A DNA stretch of 64,000 nucleotides. It comes from Telluribacter roseus. GTDB taxonomy: Bacteria; Bacteroidota; Bacteroidia; Cytophagales; Spirosomataceae. The translations under genes were made by a program, and so were the position numbers. The DNA lies in assembly GCF_017355915.2 (NCBI RefSeq), contig NZ_JAFEUV020000003.1:256858-320857 (forward strand), in the 5' to 3' direction. Of the stretch, positions 7,663 to 17,112 are shown one piece after another (within the stretch, counting starts at the first letter, position 1; the number at the start of each line of letters is the position of its first letter). The notes under the pieces are model-generated. The model searched no databases. It was not told the DNA's origin and worked only from the letters and a program-made list of their open reading frames with translations.

Positions 7663-10600
7663 ATGAACCACATGAAAAGTATCGCCCGCCGGAGCCATAG
7701 GCCCGGCCGCGCCCGTCTGGCATCCCTGAGGCTGCTGCGGGCGTTTTCTGTTTTTGCCCTGTGTGGCCTGCTTAGTCAGGCACAAGCCTTTGCGCAAGGA
7801 ACGCGGCTGCTCCAGCAGCCTACCCTGAGTAGTACCCACATAGCCTTCGTGTACGGCGGCGACCTGTGGGTGACGGACCTGAACGGGCAGGGACTACGCC
7901 GCCTCACGAGTACCCCCGCCGTGGAGCGTGACCCCTCTTTTTCGCCTGATGGCAAGCTGGTGGCCTTTACCTCCAACCGCTCGGGCAGCAACGCAGTCTA
8001 TACCGTACCCGTAGAAGGTGGTGACGCCACCCGCCTCACCTGGCACCCCAGCGGCTCCTCCGTCCGCGGCTGGACGCCCGACGGCAGGCAGGTACTGTAT
8101 GCCTCGTCGCGCGATGCCGCCCCCACCGCCTACGAGCGCCTGTGGACGGTACCGACTACGGGTGGACCCTCGACGATGCTGACGCAGCAGTGGGGCTTCG
8201 ATGCCTCCTACGCCCCCGACGGACAGCGGCTGGTCCTCGACCGCATGGACCGCTGGGATGCGGAGTGGCGCGGGTACCGGGGCGGCCAGAATACCCCCCT
8301 GATCATCCTGAACCTCAAGGACCGCTCGGAGGAGCTGCTCCCCAACGCCTCGACGGTAGACGTACAGCCGCTGTGGCTGGGCGAAACCATCTACTTCCTG
8401 TCGGACCGCGACGGTACCACTAACATCTGGTCGTACGCTCCGGCCACCAAAGCCATTAAACAAATAACCTCCCTGAAAGGCAGCGATATCAAGTCACTGG
8501 CCGGAACGGCCCAGCAACTGGCCTACGAGCGGGACGGCTACCTGTACCTGCTCAATCCCGCGACGGGTGCCAGCCGCCAGCTTCCTATCACCATTCAGGG
8601 GGATTTTCCCTGGGCGGCTACGAAGTGGGAGGATGTGACGAAGTCGGCCCGCTCGGCTTCGCTGTCACCCGCGGGTAAGCGGGCTATCATGGAGGCCAGG
8701 GGAGAGATATTTACGGTACCGGTCGAGAACGGCGATGCCCGCAACATTACCCAAAGCTCCGGCACCGCCGATCGCGCCCCCATCTGGTCGCCCAGCGGCA
8801 ACGAGATCGCCTGGTTTTCGGATCAGGGTCGCAAGGGCTATAGCCTGATGATTGCCGCTCAGGATGGTATGTCGAAGCCCCGTTCTATCTCCATCGGTGA
8901 GTCGAAGATGGCCTGGGAGCCGTGCTGGTCGCCCGATGGCAAGTACATAGCCTTTGTGGATGATGATGTACGGGTACGGGTCGTGGACCTGAAAGCCGGT
9001 ACGGTACGCACGGTGGATGTGGGCGGTACCAACCTCGAGCGCGGCGACATGGGGCTGACCTGGTCGCCCGACTCGCAGTGGCTGGCGTACAGCAAGAGCG
9101 GGAAGAACAATTTCAGAGGTATCCACCTGTGGTCGCAGAAAAGTGCCAAAACGCAGCCCATCACCAACCCTATGGCCGATGCCTTTGCCCCGATCTGGGA
9201 CCTGGACAAAAAGCACCTGTACTTCCTGGCCAGTACCGATAGGGCCCTGGGTTCCGGCTGGGCCAACACCAGCTCCATGACCGCCCGCCCCGAGTACGCG
9301 GTCTACGTGGTGAACCTGCGCAAGGAAGACCCGTCGCCCTTCAAGCCTAAAAGTGATGAGGAAGAGGTAAAAGAAGAAAAGCCCGCCGTAGCCATGCAGA
9401 AGCCGGAGGATAAGCCCAAAGGCAAGGCGGCTAAAGGCAAAGGCTCCAAAGAAACCGCCGCCAAAGACTCCACCGCTCAAAAGCTGGACGTAGTACAGGT
9501 GGACTTTGATGGCATCGAGCGCCGGACCATGGCGCTGCCCCTGCCCAGGCGCAACTACCCGCTGCTGATCAATGGCCCGGCCGGTACGGTATTTATCGGG
9601 GAGCAGAAGCCCAATACTCCGGGCCTCACGCTGCAGAAGTTTAAGCTGGACGACCGCGAGGCCAAGGAGTACGTAGGAGGAGCCAGCCAGATATCGGTCA
9701 CCGCCGACGGTACCAAGATGCTCGCCAAGGTAGGTAACAGCTGGAAGATGATGGATACCAACAAGCCCAGCGGCTCGGACGGCAAGGAAGTAAAAGTAAA
9801 CCTGCAGATGAAGCTGGACCGGAGCGAAGAGTGGCAGCAGATGTTTGAGGAGGCCTGGCGCTACGAGCGGGACTACTTCTACGACCCCAACATGCACGGC
9901 CGCAACTGGCAGGAGGTATACGAGCGCTACGCGCCGCTGGTACCCTACATCAAGCACCGCGCCGACCTTACCACCATCCTCGACCAGGTCAACGGTGAGC
10001 TGTCGGTAGGGCACAGCTTTGTATTTGGCGGCGACTACCCCGAGGTGGATAAGCATTCGGTAGGGCTGCTGGGGGCAGATCTGGTAGCGGACAACAAGCG
10101 CTGGAAGATCAAACGCATCTACACCACCGAAAGCTGGAATCCCGAACTATCCAGTCCGCTTGACCGTCCAGGTATCAATGTGCAGGAGGGCTACTACCTC
10201 GTGGGCATCAACGGGCAGGAAATGACCGCTGCCGACGATCCGTACCGCATGCTGGATGGTACCGTAGACCGGCAGACGGTGTTGCATATCAACAAGACAC
10301 CCCAGTTTGAAGGAGCGTGGAAAGAGATCGTGAAGCCTATCGGCAATGAGAATGCCCTGCGCCAACGGGCCTGGGTGGAGGACAACCGCCGCCTGGTCGA
10401 CAAGCTCTCCAACGGTAAGCTGGCCTATATATGGGTACCCAATACGGGCGGCAATGGCTTTGTGTCCTTCAACCGCTACTACTTTGCGCAGCAGGACAAG
10501 GAAGGCGCTGTGATCGACGAGCGCTACAACGGAGGTGGTCTGCTGGACGACTACATGGTAGACCTGATGACGCGCAGCCTGCGGGCTTCCCTCACCAACG

Positions 10601-11031
10601 AGGTACCCAACGGCGCACCCATTCGCCTGCCGGCCGGTATCATCGGGCCCAAGGTACTACTCATCAACGAGCTGGCCGGCTCGGGCGGGGACTTCTTCCC
10701 GTGGGTGTTCCGGCAGCAGAAGGTAGGTCCGCTCATCGGTGCCCGCACCTGGGGAGGCCTGGTGAAGTCGTCGGTACACTACCCGCTGGTGGATGGAGGA
10801 GCTCTCACCGCCCCGGACAACGCCGTATTTGATCCGATCAACAAAAAGTGGGTGGCTGAAAACGAAGGCGTAGCGCCCGACATTGAGGTACGCCAGGATA
10901 CGAAGTCGCTGGACAGTGGCCGCGATCCGCAGCTGGAACGGGCCGTGCAGGAAGCCCTGCGCCTGCTGGAGCAGAAGGGTACCCTCAATGTCACGGTACC
11001 GGCCTACTCCACCCCGGCGGTGCATAAGTGA
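7663..11031 (+). CDS. Secreted tricorn-like protease (peptidase family S41 with beta-propeller)
   Basis: The 1122-residue product has an N-terminal signal region ending near AQAFAQG. PD40/TolB-type propeller repeats follow (DPSFSPDGKLVAFTSNR, PIWSPSGNEIAWFSD, CWSPDGKYIAFVDD). A Lys/Glu/Ala-rich linker (about 565-610) precedes the protease half: helical C1 domain, a PDZ domain (about 815-880) and the S41 core. His784 in VGHSF and Ser1007 in NELAGSGGD are the expected catalytic His and Ser, and NEGVAPDIEV fits the late Glu region. The architecture and length match tricorn. Unlike archaeal tricorn it is exported, so it probably degrades peptides in the periplasm or outside. ATG 7672 is an alternative start. 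Monocistronic. Confidence 0.9.
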   Translation: MNHMKSIARRSHRPGRARLASLRLLRAFSVFALCGLLSQAQAFAQGTRLLQQPTLSSTHIAFVYGGDLWVTDLNGQGLRRLTSTPAVERDPSFSPDGKLVAFTSNRSGSNAVYTVPVEGGDATRLTWHPSGSSVRGWTPDGRQVLYASSRDAAPTAYERLWTVPTTGGPSTMLTQQWGFDASYAPDGQRLVLDRMDRWDAEWRGYRGGQNTPLIILNLKDRSEELLPNASTVDVQPLWLGETIYFLSDRDGTTNIWSYAPATKAIKQITSLKGSDIKSLAGTAQQLAYERDGYLYLLNPATGASRQLPITIQGDFPWAATKWEDVTKSARSASLSPAGKRAIMEARGEIFTVPVENGDARNITQSSGTADRAPIWSPSGNEIAWFSDQGRKGYSLMIAAQDGMSKPRSISIGESKMAWEPCWSPDGKYIAFVDDDVRVRVVDLKAGTVRTVDVGGTNLERGDMGLTWSPDSQWLAYSKSGKNNFRGIHLWSQKSAKTQPITNPMADAFAPIWDLDKKHLYFLASTDRALGSGWANTSSMTARPEYAVYVVNLRKEDPSPFKPKSDEEEVKEEKPAVAMQKPEDKPKGKAAKGKGSKETAAKDSTAQKLDVVQVDFDGIERRTMALPLPRRNYPLLINGPAGTVFIGEQKPNTPGLTLQKFKLDDREAKEYVGGASQISVTADGTKMLAKVGNSWKMMDTNKPSGSDGKEVKVNLQMKLDRSEEWQQMFEEAWRYERDYFYDPNMHGRNWQEVYERYAPLVPYIKHRADLTTILDQVNGELSVGHSFVFGGDYPEVDKHSVGLLGADLVADNKRWKIKRIYTTESWNPELSSPLDRPGINVQEGYYLVGINGQEMTAADDPYRMLDGTVDRQTVLHINKTPQFEGAWKEIVKPIGNENALRQRAWVEDNRRLVDKLSNGKLAYIWVPNTGGNGFVSFNRYYFAQQDKEGAVIDERYNGGGLLDDYMVDLMTRSLRASLTNEVPNGAPIRLPAGIIGPKVLLINELAGSGGDFFPWVFRQQKVGPLIGARTWGGLVKSSVHYPLVDGGALTAPDNAVFDPINKKWVAENEGVAPDIEVRQDTKSLDSGRDPQLERAVQEALRLLEQKGTLNVTVPAYSTPAVHK

Positions 11032-11046
11032 GGGGCTTATCCCGGA

Positions 11047-11099
11047 CCTGTGTGGACACAGGCCCAGATACGTAATGTAGGCCCGTGGGGACACGGGCC
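11047..11099. repeat. Pair of related palindromic elements
   Basis: Two hairpins in tandem: CCTGTG-TGGA-CACAGG (11047-11062) and GGCCCGTG-GGGA-CACGGGCC (11080-11099), separated by 17 bases. They share the plan GTG-(T/G)GGA-CAC and follow the stop of the tricorn gene. They resemble dispersed REP-type repeats rather than a terminator, since no T-run follows. Confidence 0.5.
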
Positions 11100-11162
11100 A
11101 CGGACGCTCCGTAAAAAATGTAACAGCCTACTTAACTATTTCAATCACTCATCATATAATCA

Positions 11163-11206
11163 AAAGCACCCCTGCCGGCATAGGGCTGGCAGGGGTGCTT
11201 TGTTTG
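11163..11206. terminator. Bidirectional terminator between convergent genes
   Basis: AAAGCACCCCTGCC (11163-11176) pairs perfectly with GGCAGGGGTGCTTT (11188-11201). It lies between the tricorn-like gene and the convergent NmrA-family gene, with TTTG following on the plus strand and A-rich sequence before it serving the minus strand. Confidence 0.85.
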
Positions 11207-11215
11207 TGCGAAGTA

Positions 11216-12070
11216 CTAGACCAGCTCTTTGTGGGTCTCCACGTAGGTACGGAAGCTGGTGAGCTGCGGGTAGATCTGCCGGGTTTCGTCTAGCCCGAAC
11301 TGCCAGGGGCGGGTCCTGTTCCACTGCATCTGCCTATAAAATTCGCGACCAGCCAGCCAGAGCATCCAGGGGTGTACCTTGAAGCGGGACTTGTTTTTGC
11401 CGGTCACCTCCTGCACAATGGCTTTCATTTCTTCACCGGACAGGATATCGCTGGATACATGAATGGCTCGGTTTCGGTATTGGTCGGGATGGGCAATGAC
11501 CTCCGCGGCTACGGCGCCCAGGTCGTCCATGGCTATGAAGTGGTGCCCCGGCACGTGGTCGTCCAGGACGCCCCGCAGCATGGAGATGAAGCCATCGTAC
11601 TTGGGATCAAACACACTGTCCATAAAAAACACCGTACGCAGGAACGTGTAGGGGAGGCCACTGGCCCGTATCTTCTCTTCGATGTGCCACTTGGACTCGA
11701 TGTGGGGTACCCCTTTGGCGCTATCGGCCCCGGCAATGGAGCTTTGGACAAAATGCCTGACTCCGACCTGGCGGGCGGCGTCGATCATGTGCAGGGCCTG
11801 GCGTTGCTCGCCTTCCAGCCCTACACCTTTCTCCCAGTAGTTCTGCATCGAGAACACCGCGTCGCAGCCCCGCAGGGCCTGCACCAGGCTGTCGGGTTGT
11901 TCGAGATCGCCCTTTACAATAATGGCTCCCATCCGGCCCAGAGCCTCAGCCTTGGGATTTTCAGGATTACGGGTGAGGGCGCGGACGATAAAGCCCCGCT
12001 TCAGCAGGTGGCGCGCTACGGCATTGCCCTGTGAGCCGGTGGCTCCGGTTACTAGTACTGTCTTTGTCAT
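11216..12070 (-). CDS. NmrA/HSCARG-family NAD(P)-binding protein
   Basis: The 284-residue protein starts with a Rossmann motif (VLVTGATGSQGNAV, residues 5-18) and continues as an atypical short-chain dehydrogenase of the NmrA type: RALTRNPENPKAEAL, GDLEQPDSL, HFVQSSIAGA and the ESKWHIEEKI helix. NmrA proteins bind NAD(P) and act as redox sensors or as quinone/NADPH-dependent reductases. No SDR YxxxK catalytic pair is obvious, which favours the sensor-like branch. It is divergent from an AraC-type regulator gene 144 bases away and is its likely target. Start ATG 12068-12070. Confidence 0.8.
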   Translation of the reverse strand: MTKTVLVTGATGSQGNAVARHLLKRGFIVRALTRNPENPKAEALGRMGAIIVKGDLEQPDSLVQALRGCDAVFSMQNYWEKGVGLEGEQRQALHMIDAARQVGVRHFVQSSIAGADSAKGVPHIESKWHIEEKIRASGLPYTFLRTVFFMDSVFDPKYDGFISMLRGVLDDHVPGHHFIAMDDLGAVAAEVIAHPDQYRNRAIHVSSDILSGEEMKAIVQEVTGKNKSRFKVHPWMLWLAGREFYRQMQWNRTRPWQFGLDETRQIYPQLTSFRTYVETHKELV

Positions 12071-12214
12071 GGCTTTCGTATTTTATGAGTTAATTAAAAT
12101 TTTGAGGTGCCGGTCTATTCCGTCTTGTTTTTACTAATTATCTTGATACAAATTTCAGCATAACTCCGAGCCCGGTAATAGACAGTACACGCCAATCTTA
12201 CCCCATTTGATGCC

Positions 12215-13198
12215 ATGAAGGTGCAGAACTCCATCCTGCGGTTGATCATATACGGAGCTGTTAAGCACGGTGCCAACTTTCAGCAGTTGTGTCAGCGTGT
12301 GGGCATTGATCCCACGGAGCTGAATGACGCCGAAAAACTCACCCACTGGGAGATTTCGGCCGGTGCCTGGGACCATGCGCTGGACATGACGGGTGATCCG
12401 CTGCTGGCCCTGCACATGGGCGAAGATCCTAATTTTGCGGGTCTGGGGATGCTGGGCTACCTGATGCAAAGCTGCTCCACGCTGGAGGAAGCCCTCACCG
12501 TGCTGGTAAAGTACAACAATACGGTATCTACCATCTTTACGTTTTCCACCGAAAGCCACGGGACAGAATACTACTTTTACTACGAGCCGGTACCTACCTA
12601 CCGCAACAAGTACCCCGAGAGCTGTCGGCAGGCGGTAGAGCTGATGATGGCCTCGATCACCACGGGATTTCGAGTCTTTGCGGATAAGAAGGTCTCTCCC
12701 CTGCGCGCGGAGCTGGCCTACCCCAGGCGGTCGCCGCAGGAGTACGAACGGGTACTGCAGACCCGGGTGGTATTCGGAGCTGACCGCAATAGCCTGGTGT
12801 ACCGGCAGGAAGATATAGCTGCTCCCACCATTACCTACGACAAGTCGCTGTATTCGTTCTTTAACCTGCTGCTGACCGAAAAGCAGAACGCACTGGCGGT
12901 ACAAAAATCCCTGGCGGATGAGATCAAAGAGGTACTTCTGAGTCAGTTTGGCGGGCAGGTACCTCCCATCGAGGTAGTAGCGGCCCACCTGAATATGAGC
13001 CTGCGGACGTTTCAGCGAAGGCTGTCCGAGGAGAAGGTCACCTACCGCCAGGTAAGCAGCGAGCTCCGCAAAGAGCTGGCGCTGTCGCTGATGAGCAACC
13101 GCCAGTCCCGAAAGGCCGAGGTAGCCCAGCTACTCGGCTACGCTGACCTGAGCAGCTTCCAGCGGGCCTACCGCAACTGGACGCAACCTTCCGCCTAG
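12215..13198 (+). CDS. AraC-family transcriptional regulator
   Basis: The 327-residue protein has the two-part plan of OruR/ArgR-like AraC regulators: an N-terminal effector domain of about 200 residues (GITYG-like start, FAGLGMLGYLMQSCSTLEEAL, the family signature region) and a C-terminal AraC HTH (about 250-325). The HTH shows VAAHLNMSLRTFQRRL in the first helix-turn-helix and VAQLLGYADLSSFQRAYRNW in the second. It probably controls the divergent NmrA-family gene, a pairing seen often for this regulator type (inference from arrangement). Start ATG 12215 gives the complete effector domain. Confidence 0.85.
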   Translation: MKVQNSILRLIIYGAVKHGANFQQLCQRVGIDPTELNDAEKLTHWEISAGAWDHALDMTGDPLLALHMGEDPNFAGLGMLGYLMQSCSTLEEALTVLVKYNNTVSTIFTFSTESHGTEYYFYYEPVPTYRNKYPESCRQAVELMMASITTGFRVFADKKVSPLRAELAYPRRSPQEYERVLQTRVVFGADRNSLVYRQEDIAAPTITYDKSLYSFFNLLLTEKQNALAVQKSLADEIKEVLLSQFGGQVPPIEVVAAHLNMSLRTFQRRLSEEKVTYRQVSSELRKELALSLMSNRQSRKAEVAQLLGYADLSSFQRAYRNWTQPSA

Positions 13199-13750
13199 TC
13201 TGTTCCTGCTTCCAGCTATTTTTACTTTCATACGTATAAGGGGCTGTGTTCTGTAACTTCCTGTTCGTTAGATAAATATATAACGTGCTGTGCTCCACAA
13301 CGCTGGGCAACCGTTGTACCATAAGGTGACATTTTGAGGCTTTTCGACCACAATATTCTGCCGGATCAGTGTCAGCGGCGGGCACCAATCAGGGTGGGTG
13401 CTAAGGGGGCGGGAGCCTGCTTTTCTGGTGCTGAGGAGGGGATGGAGCCCAATTAGCAGCTTTTCGTGCACTTGCTGCTGTAGGTTCGTAGTCGTGGCAC
13501 TACTGGCTATGGCCGGATCCTGGTACGCAGGTACTATTTTTTATCATTTTTCTACTGTGTTGCTGTCAGTACAAAGCAGTAACCGGGTGAAAGCCAATAA
13601 TTAACTTTTGGTTCGCCTGATTAAAGGTAGTGGTAGCGAGCAGTTATAATCTGTCAGGGCGGAAAAGGATCAGTGAGGCGGATGCATGCATCTAAGTGTG
13701 CAACGGTGTATTGGACCACCACTACCAATAGTAATGTAAAACCATAAAAA
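13199..13750. other. Intergenic region, no gene supported
   Basis: About 550 bases with no convincing gene. A 68-codon plus-strand frame at 13398-13604 and several minus frames show no family features. I found no TAnnTTTG box before the EF-hand gene and no strong terminator after the AraC gene. Confidence 0.4.
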
Positions 13751-14572
13751 ATGAAAAGTATGAACAAGCAGGAAAAGAGTGTTCGGAAAATGATCATTAA
13801 TGGGATTTGTCTTTTCTTTTTGGTGGGGGCCGTTGCCTGTAACTCTTCAGAAAAGCAGGGAGATACCGCATCAGAACAAATGTCTCAGGAAGGTAGTGAT
13901 GCGGCAGCCGGAAATACTGCTGGCGGTACCTGGGATAGTAACCGCTTTAACACCACTTTTGCTTCTAACAACCGATATGGGGAGTGGGACGCAAACCGTG
14001 ATAGCTACCTGGATGAGAATGAGTATACCCGGGGCTTCTACCGTACCTGGGACACCAACCGGGATAACAAAGTAGATCAGAACGAGTGGAATACTGCCTC
14101 CAGGGACTTTGGAATGCAGAACCAGACCTGGGACAAATGGGACTCCAACCGGGATGGATCTCTGGACGAGAAAGAGTACCGAACAGGCTTTAACCAGAGT
14201 GGCTGGTACCGTGAGTGGGACGGCGATGGAGATAAGCGTCTGAGCCAGCAGGAATATAGTACGGGTCTGTTTGGCCGCTGGGACCGAAACGGTGACAGTA
14301 TGCTGGATGAAAACGAATACACCCCATATAATACCTACTATGGTAACGGTGGAACTGGTAATGGTATGAATAACGGTACTGGAACCGGCACCGGGACAGG
14401 TACGGGTACTGATAGAACCGGCACCGGCAATAATGGTACGGGTAATACAGGAACCGGAACTGGTAATGGAAATGGAACTGGTACCGGAACGGGTACTGGC
14501 AACGGAACCGGAACTGGTAATGGTACCGGAACGGGTACTGGCACCGGTAACAGACCTGGTAGTGGAAGCTAA
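13751..14572 (+). CDS. EF-hand-repeat lipoprotein with Gly-Thr-Asn low-complexity tail
   Basis: The 273-residue product has a lipoprotein signal with lipobox GAVAC (Cys at about residue 30; translation may begin at ATG 13751 or at the internal ATG 13790). Five regularly spaced EF-hand-like Ca2+ loops follow, each introduced by [50 protein letters not shown] and [12 protein letters not shown]. From about residue 200 to the end the protein is almost pure Gly/Thr/Asn with GTGTGNGT-type repeats. The first part should bind calcium in the periplasm or on the surface; the tail is probably a flexible, possibly surface-exposed extension. No partner gene is evident. Confidence 0.8.
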   Translation: MKSMNKQEKSVRKMIINGICLFFLVGAVACNSSEKQGDTASEQMSQEGSDAAAGNTAGGTWDSNRFNTTFASNNRYGEWDANRDSYLDENEYTRGFYRTWDTNRDNKVDQNEWNTASRDFGMQNQTWDKWDSNRDGSLDEKEYRTGFNQSGWYREWDGDGDKRLSQQEYSTGLFGRWDRNGDSMLDENEYTPYNTYYGNGGTGNGMNNGTGTGTGTGTGTDRTGTGNNGTGNTGTGTGNGNGTGTGTGTGNGTGTGNGTGTGTGTGNRPGSGS

Positions 14573-14656
14573 GCCGGATTTCCGGCCGACGCACGGGACA
14601 ATTTATAATCTATACTAGTGTATCCAATATAGATTATAACAACCCAATCCATTTAT

Positions 14657-14706
14657 AGAAGAGGGAGGCCCGAACTTTAACCGGTTCGGGTCTCCCTCTT
14701 TATTTT
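14657..14706. terminator. Terminator between the EF-hand gene and the response regulator
   Basis: A long stem of AGAGGGAGGCCCGAAC with GTTCGGGTCTCCCTCT (one mismatch) is followed by TTATTTTG on the plus strand. The genes on either side converge, so it may serve both. Confidence 0.8.
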
Positions 14707-14734
14707 GTTACTACATACATCAGAAGCCTTTGCG

Positions 14735-15178
14735 CTACTCTGTACCGGAGTTTGTCTGGTGTGCATCTCCAAAGTATTGTTTCAGAGCAGTATGATTTTT
14801 TAATCTATTAATCTTGATGTTTGTCAGAGGCTTTGTGATGTAGGAAATGCAGGCAGAATAGCTTTTGGCCTTTATGGCGTCTTCTATGAACAACGAGTTG
14901 GAAAGCACACAGATACGGGTAGCGGGGAATCGGGGCTGAAAACGTTGGGAATACTCATCCAGAAACTCCCAGCCCGTCATAATGGGCATGTTGATGTCCA
15001 TGATAATAAGCTCCGGCGCGTCACCGTCACCGGCACTAAGCTTTTCGAAGTAATCAATCGCTTCCTGACCATTCGTAATACTGATGATATTTTCGACAAA
15101 CTGGTGCTTGAGCATAAACCGGTTAATGATGAACAGGGTAAGTTCATCATCGTCAATGATGAGTAAATTCTTAATCAC
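14735..15178 (-). CDS. Single-domain response regulator (CheY-like receiver)
   Basis: The 147-residue protein is a complete receiver domain with no output domain. It shows the acidic pocket IDDDE (residues 8-12), the phosphorylated Asp in IIMDINMP (about 60), the switch Ser in VLSNS and the conserved Lys in ITKP. Such stand-alone receivers relay phosphate from a histidine kinase to another protein or act by protein contact. No kinase is encoded nearby, so the partner is unlinked. The start appears to be GTG at 15176-15178; no ATG precedes the first strand. Confidence 0.85.
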   Translation of the reverse strand: MIKNLLIIDDDELTLFIINRFMLKHQFVENIISITNGQEAIDYFEKLSAGDGDAPELIIMDINMPIMTGWEFLDEYSQRFQPRFPATRICVLSNSLFIEDAIKAKSYSACISYITKPLTNIKINRLKNHTALKQYFGDAHQTNSGTE

Positions 15179-15338
15179 AGGGCAGGTGGGTTAGGTACTA
15201 TTTTAACCATAGGCATAGAAACCGCTATACCGGCAGGCAGGCAAAAGTAGCGACAAAGCAGTAGGATAAAAGTGATATTGGTCACTGTTCCTAACAAATA
15301 GAGGATAGGGATATCTCTCCTCACAATCACGGAAAGTG

Positions 15339-16892
15339 CTACTTCCGGGCTGCCCTTAGCGGGTACGCCCTGCTCTCCTGCATCTGCGTAGTACCTTTGG
15401 AAACTAGCTCTACTTTGGTATAATCTTCGTTCGGGAAGAAGATACCCGTCATGACGGCTTTGCCCCCATTGGCGAATACCTCCACCGAGGCTACATCCAG
15501 CAGGAGGTGGAGCTTAAGCTTACTATCCTGTATGATGAGCGGGGCCTTGTGTACACCGGCAAAGGTATTCTTGAAGTCCAGCTTGCCCGATTGGGTGCGG
15601 TCGATGTACAGCTCTTTATTAGCTACTGAGTACCCCAGGTCAAGGTGCTCGCCTTTGGAATTGGAGAACCTGAGTACCACCTCCTGAGCCCGGGCCACAT
15701 CCAGGTCCAGATCCAGTTCCAGCAGGGAGGGGTTCAGGCCGTACTGGCCGCTGAGGTCGAGGGTTCCGCTTACCTCCTGGGCCTTCAGGCGGGTGGTGCC
15801 GGTACGTAGCTTCTGCATCTCCCTGACGGGTACGTTGGCCAGTCGTACACCCGCTTCGGTCTGGATCAGGCTGAGTTCGCGGGGTACCGTCATGGCGCTG
15901 CGCCAGGTAGAGGTAGGTACCTCGTTAGCATAGAGCCAATTGCTCATCCAGCCCAGGAACAGCCTGCGGCCGTCGGAAGCCGGTACATGGGCCCAGGTAA
16001 CGCCGGCGTAGTTGTCGGTCCCGTAGTCGAGCCAGAGGGTCGTCTGGGGCGGGTTGTCGCTGGTAAAGGTCCGGCCGTCGAAATGGCCGATAAAGTACTG
16101 CGTAGCCGAGCCACCATTAGGGCCACCCGGATTAATACTCACCAGCAGAACCCACTTCTGCTGTCCGTTGATGGTCAGCGGAAACAGATCTGGGCACTCC
16201 CACACGCCGCCGTGGCCGCCGGCGTTCTTGCCGAACTCGCTCAGCTTGGTCCAGTCTTTCAGGTTGTCGGAGCTGTAAAACTCGATATGATCCAGCACCG
16301 CCAGCGTCATGATCCATTTATTAGCCTTTTCGTTCCAAGCTACCTTCGGGTCGCGGAAGTCTTTTATACCCGGATTTTTCAGCACCGGATTTCGCTCGTA
16401 TTTTTTCCAGGTGCGGCCCTTGTCCAGGCTGTACGCAAGGCCCTGGGTCTGGTAGTCGTTACGTCCGGTTTTCTCCATAGCGGCATTGTGGTAGGTATAG
16501 ATGGCTACCATAGGCGGGTTGTCGCGGGTACCCAGGCCGGAGGTATTGTTTGCATCCACTACCGCGCTCCCCGAGAAGATGGTACCTAGTGAGTCGGGAT
16601 AGAGGGCGATGGGCAGGTGCTCCCAGTGTACCATGTCGCGGCTCACGGCGTGGCCCCAGTGCATCGGCCCCCAGACGGTACTTTCAGGGTGGTGCTGGTA
16701 AAACAGGTGGTACTCTTCATCGTGGTACACCATACCATTGGGGTCGTTCATCCATTGGGCGGGCGGTGTAAAATGGAACAACGGGCGGTGCTGCTCCCGG
16801 GCTGTGGTGGAGCTGGTCGTGTTTCGGGTGGTAGCGCAGCCAGCCACCAGCAGAGCCGCCACCACGTACGACAACAGGGTATATCTATGCAT
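15339..16892 (-). CDS. Glycoside hydrolase family 32 lipoprotein (levanase/fructan beta-fructosidase)
   Basis: The 517-residue product is a lipoprotein (lipobox VAGC, Cys19). The GH32 catalytic triad is complete: nucleophile Asp50 in WMNDPNG, Asp181 in FRDPK (transition-state stabiliser) and acid/base Glu232 in WECPD. A C-terminal beta-sandwich of about 160 residues follows, as usual for GH32. The enzyme hydrolyses beta-fructosyl linkages of levan, inulin or sucrose at the cell surface or in the periplasm. It lies 3 kb from the SusC/SusD pair on the same strand but is separated by three other genes, so a shared fructan locus is only a possibility. Confidence 0.9.
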   Translation of the reverse strand: MHRYTLLSYVVAALLVAGCATTRNTTSSTTAREQHRPLFHFTPPAQWMNDPNGMVYHDEEYHLFYQHHPESTVWGPMHWGHAVSRDMVHWEHLPIALYPDSLGTIFSGSAVVDANNTSGLGTRDNPPMVAIYTYHNAAMEKTGRNDYQTQGLAYSLDKGRTWKKYERNPVLKNPGIKDFRDPKVAWNEKANKWIMTLAVLDHIEFYSSDNLKDWTKLSEFGKNAGGHGGVWECPDLFPLTINGQQKWVLLVSINPGGPNGGSATQYFIGHFDGRTFTSDNPPQTTLWLDYGTDNYAGVTWAHVPASDGRRLFLGWMSNWLYANEVPTSTWRSAMTVPRELSLIQTEAGVRLANVPVREMQKLRTGTTRLKAQEVSGTLDLSGQYGLNPSLLELDLDLDVARAQEVVLRFSNSKGEHLDLGYSVANKELYIDRTQSGKLDFKNTFAGVHKAPLIIQDSKLKLHLLLDVASVEVFANGGKAVMTGIFFPNEDYTKVELVSKGTTQMQESRAYPLRAARK

Positions 16893-17071
16893 TGAGATTG
16901 AGAGGTAATGGTTTCGGGTCCTGTGGGTAGGACCTGTACAAGAATGTAAAGCCGGAAACAGGATGTAAGGTTTTGGGAAGAGGAGCCGAACGAGGGCCGG
17001 AGGGGGGTGAGGGCGCTGGCAAAGTAAATGAATAAAACTGTACGGGCCTGTTAGCTGTTAACCAGGTACCC

Positions 17072-17079
17072 TATCTTTG
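17072..17079 (+). promoter_or_regulatory. Candidate -7 box TATCTTTG for the DUF4468-like gene
   Basis: An exact TAnnTTTG match 33 bases before ATG 17113. Transcription should begin near 17086, so an upstream TTG at 17077 cannot be the start. The -33 region is weak. Confidence 0.55.
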
Positions 17080-17112
17080 GGTACATATACAGATGGTGCT
17101 AAACTACTTTTT

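Noticed and set aside
8665-10056. 463-codon antisense frame inside the tricorn-like gene
   Set aside because: Long because the coding strand is GC-rich; the protein is repetitive hydrophobic/basic without motifs, while the sense frame has full domains.
13398-13604. 68-codon frame in the gap before the EF-hand gene
   Set aside because: Cys-rich start and no signal, family or promoter; chance frame.
14346-14560. Possible CRISPR-like or satellite array
   Set aside because: Units are not of constant length, there are no unique spacers, and the repeats are explained by the Gly/Thr/Asn codons of the EF-hand protein's tail.
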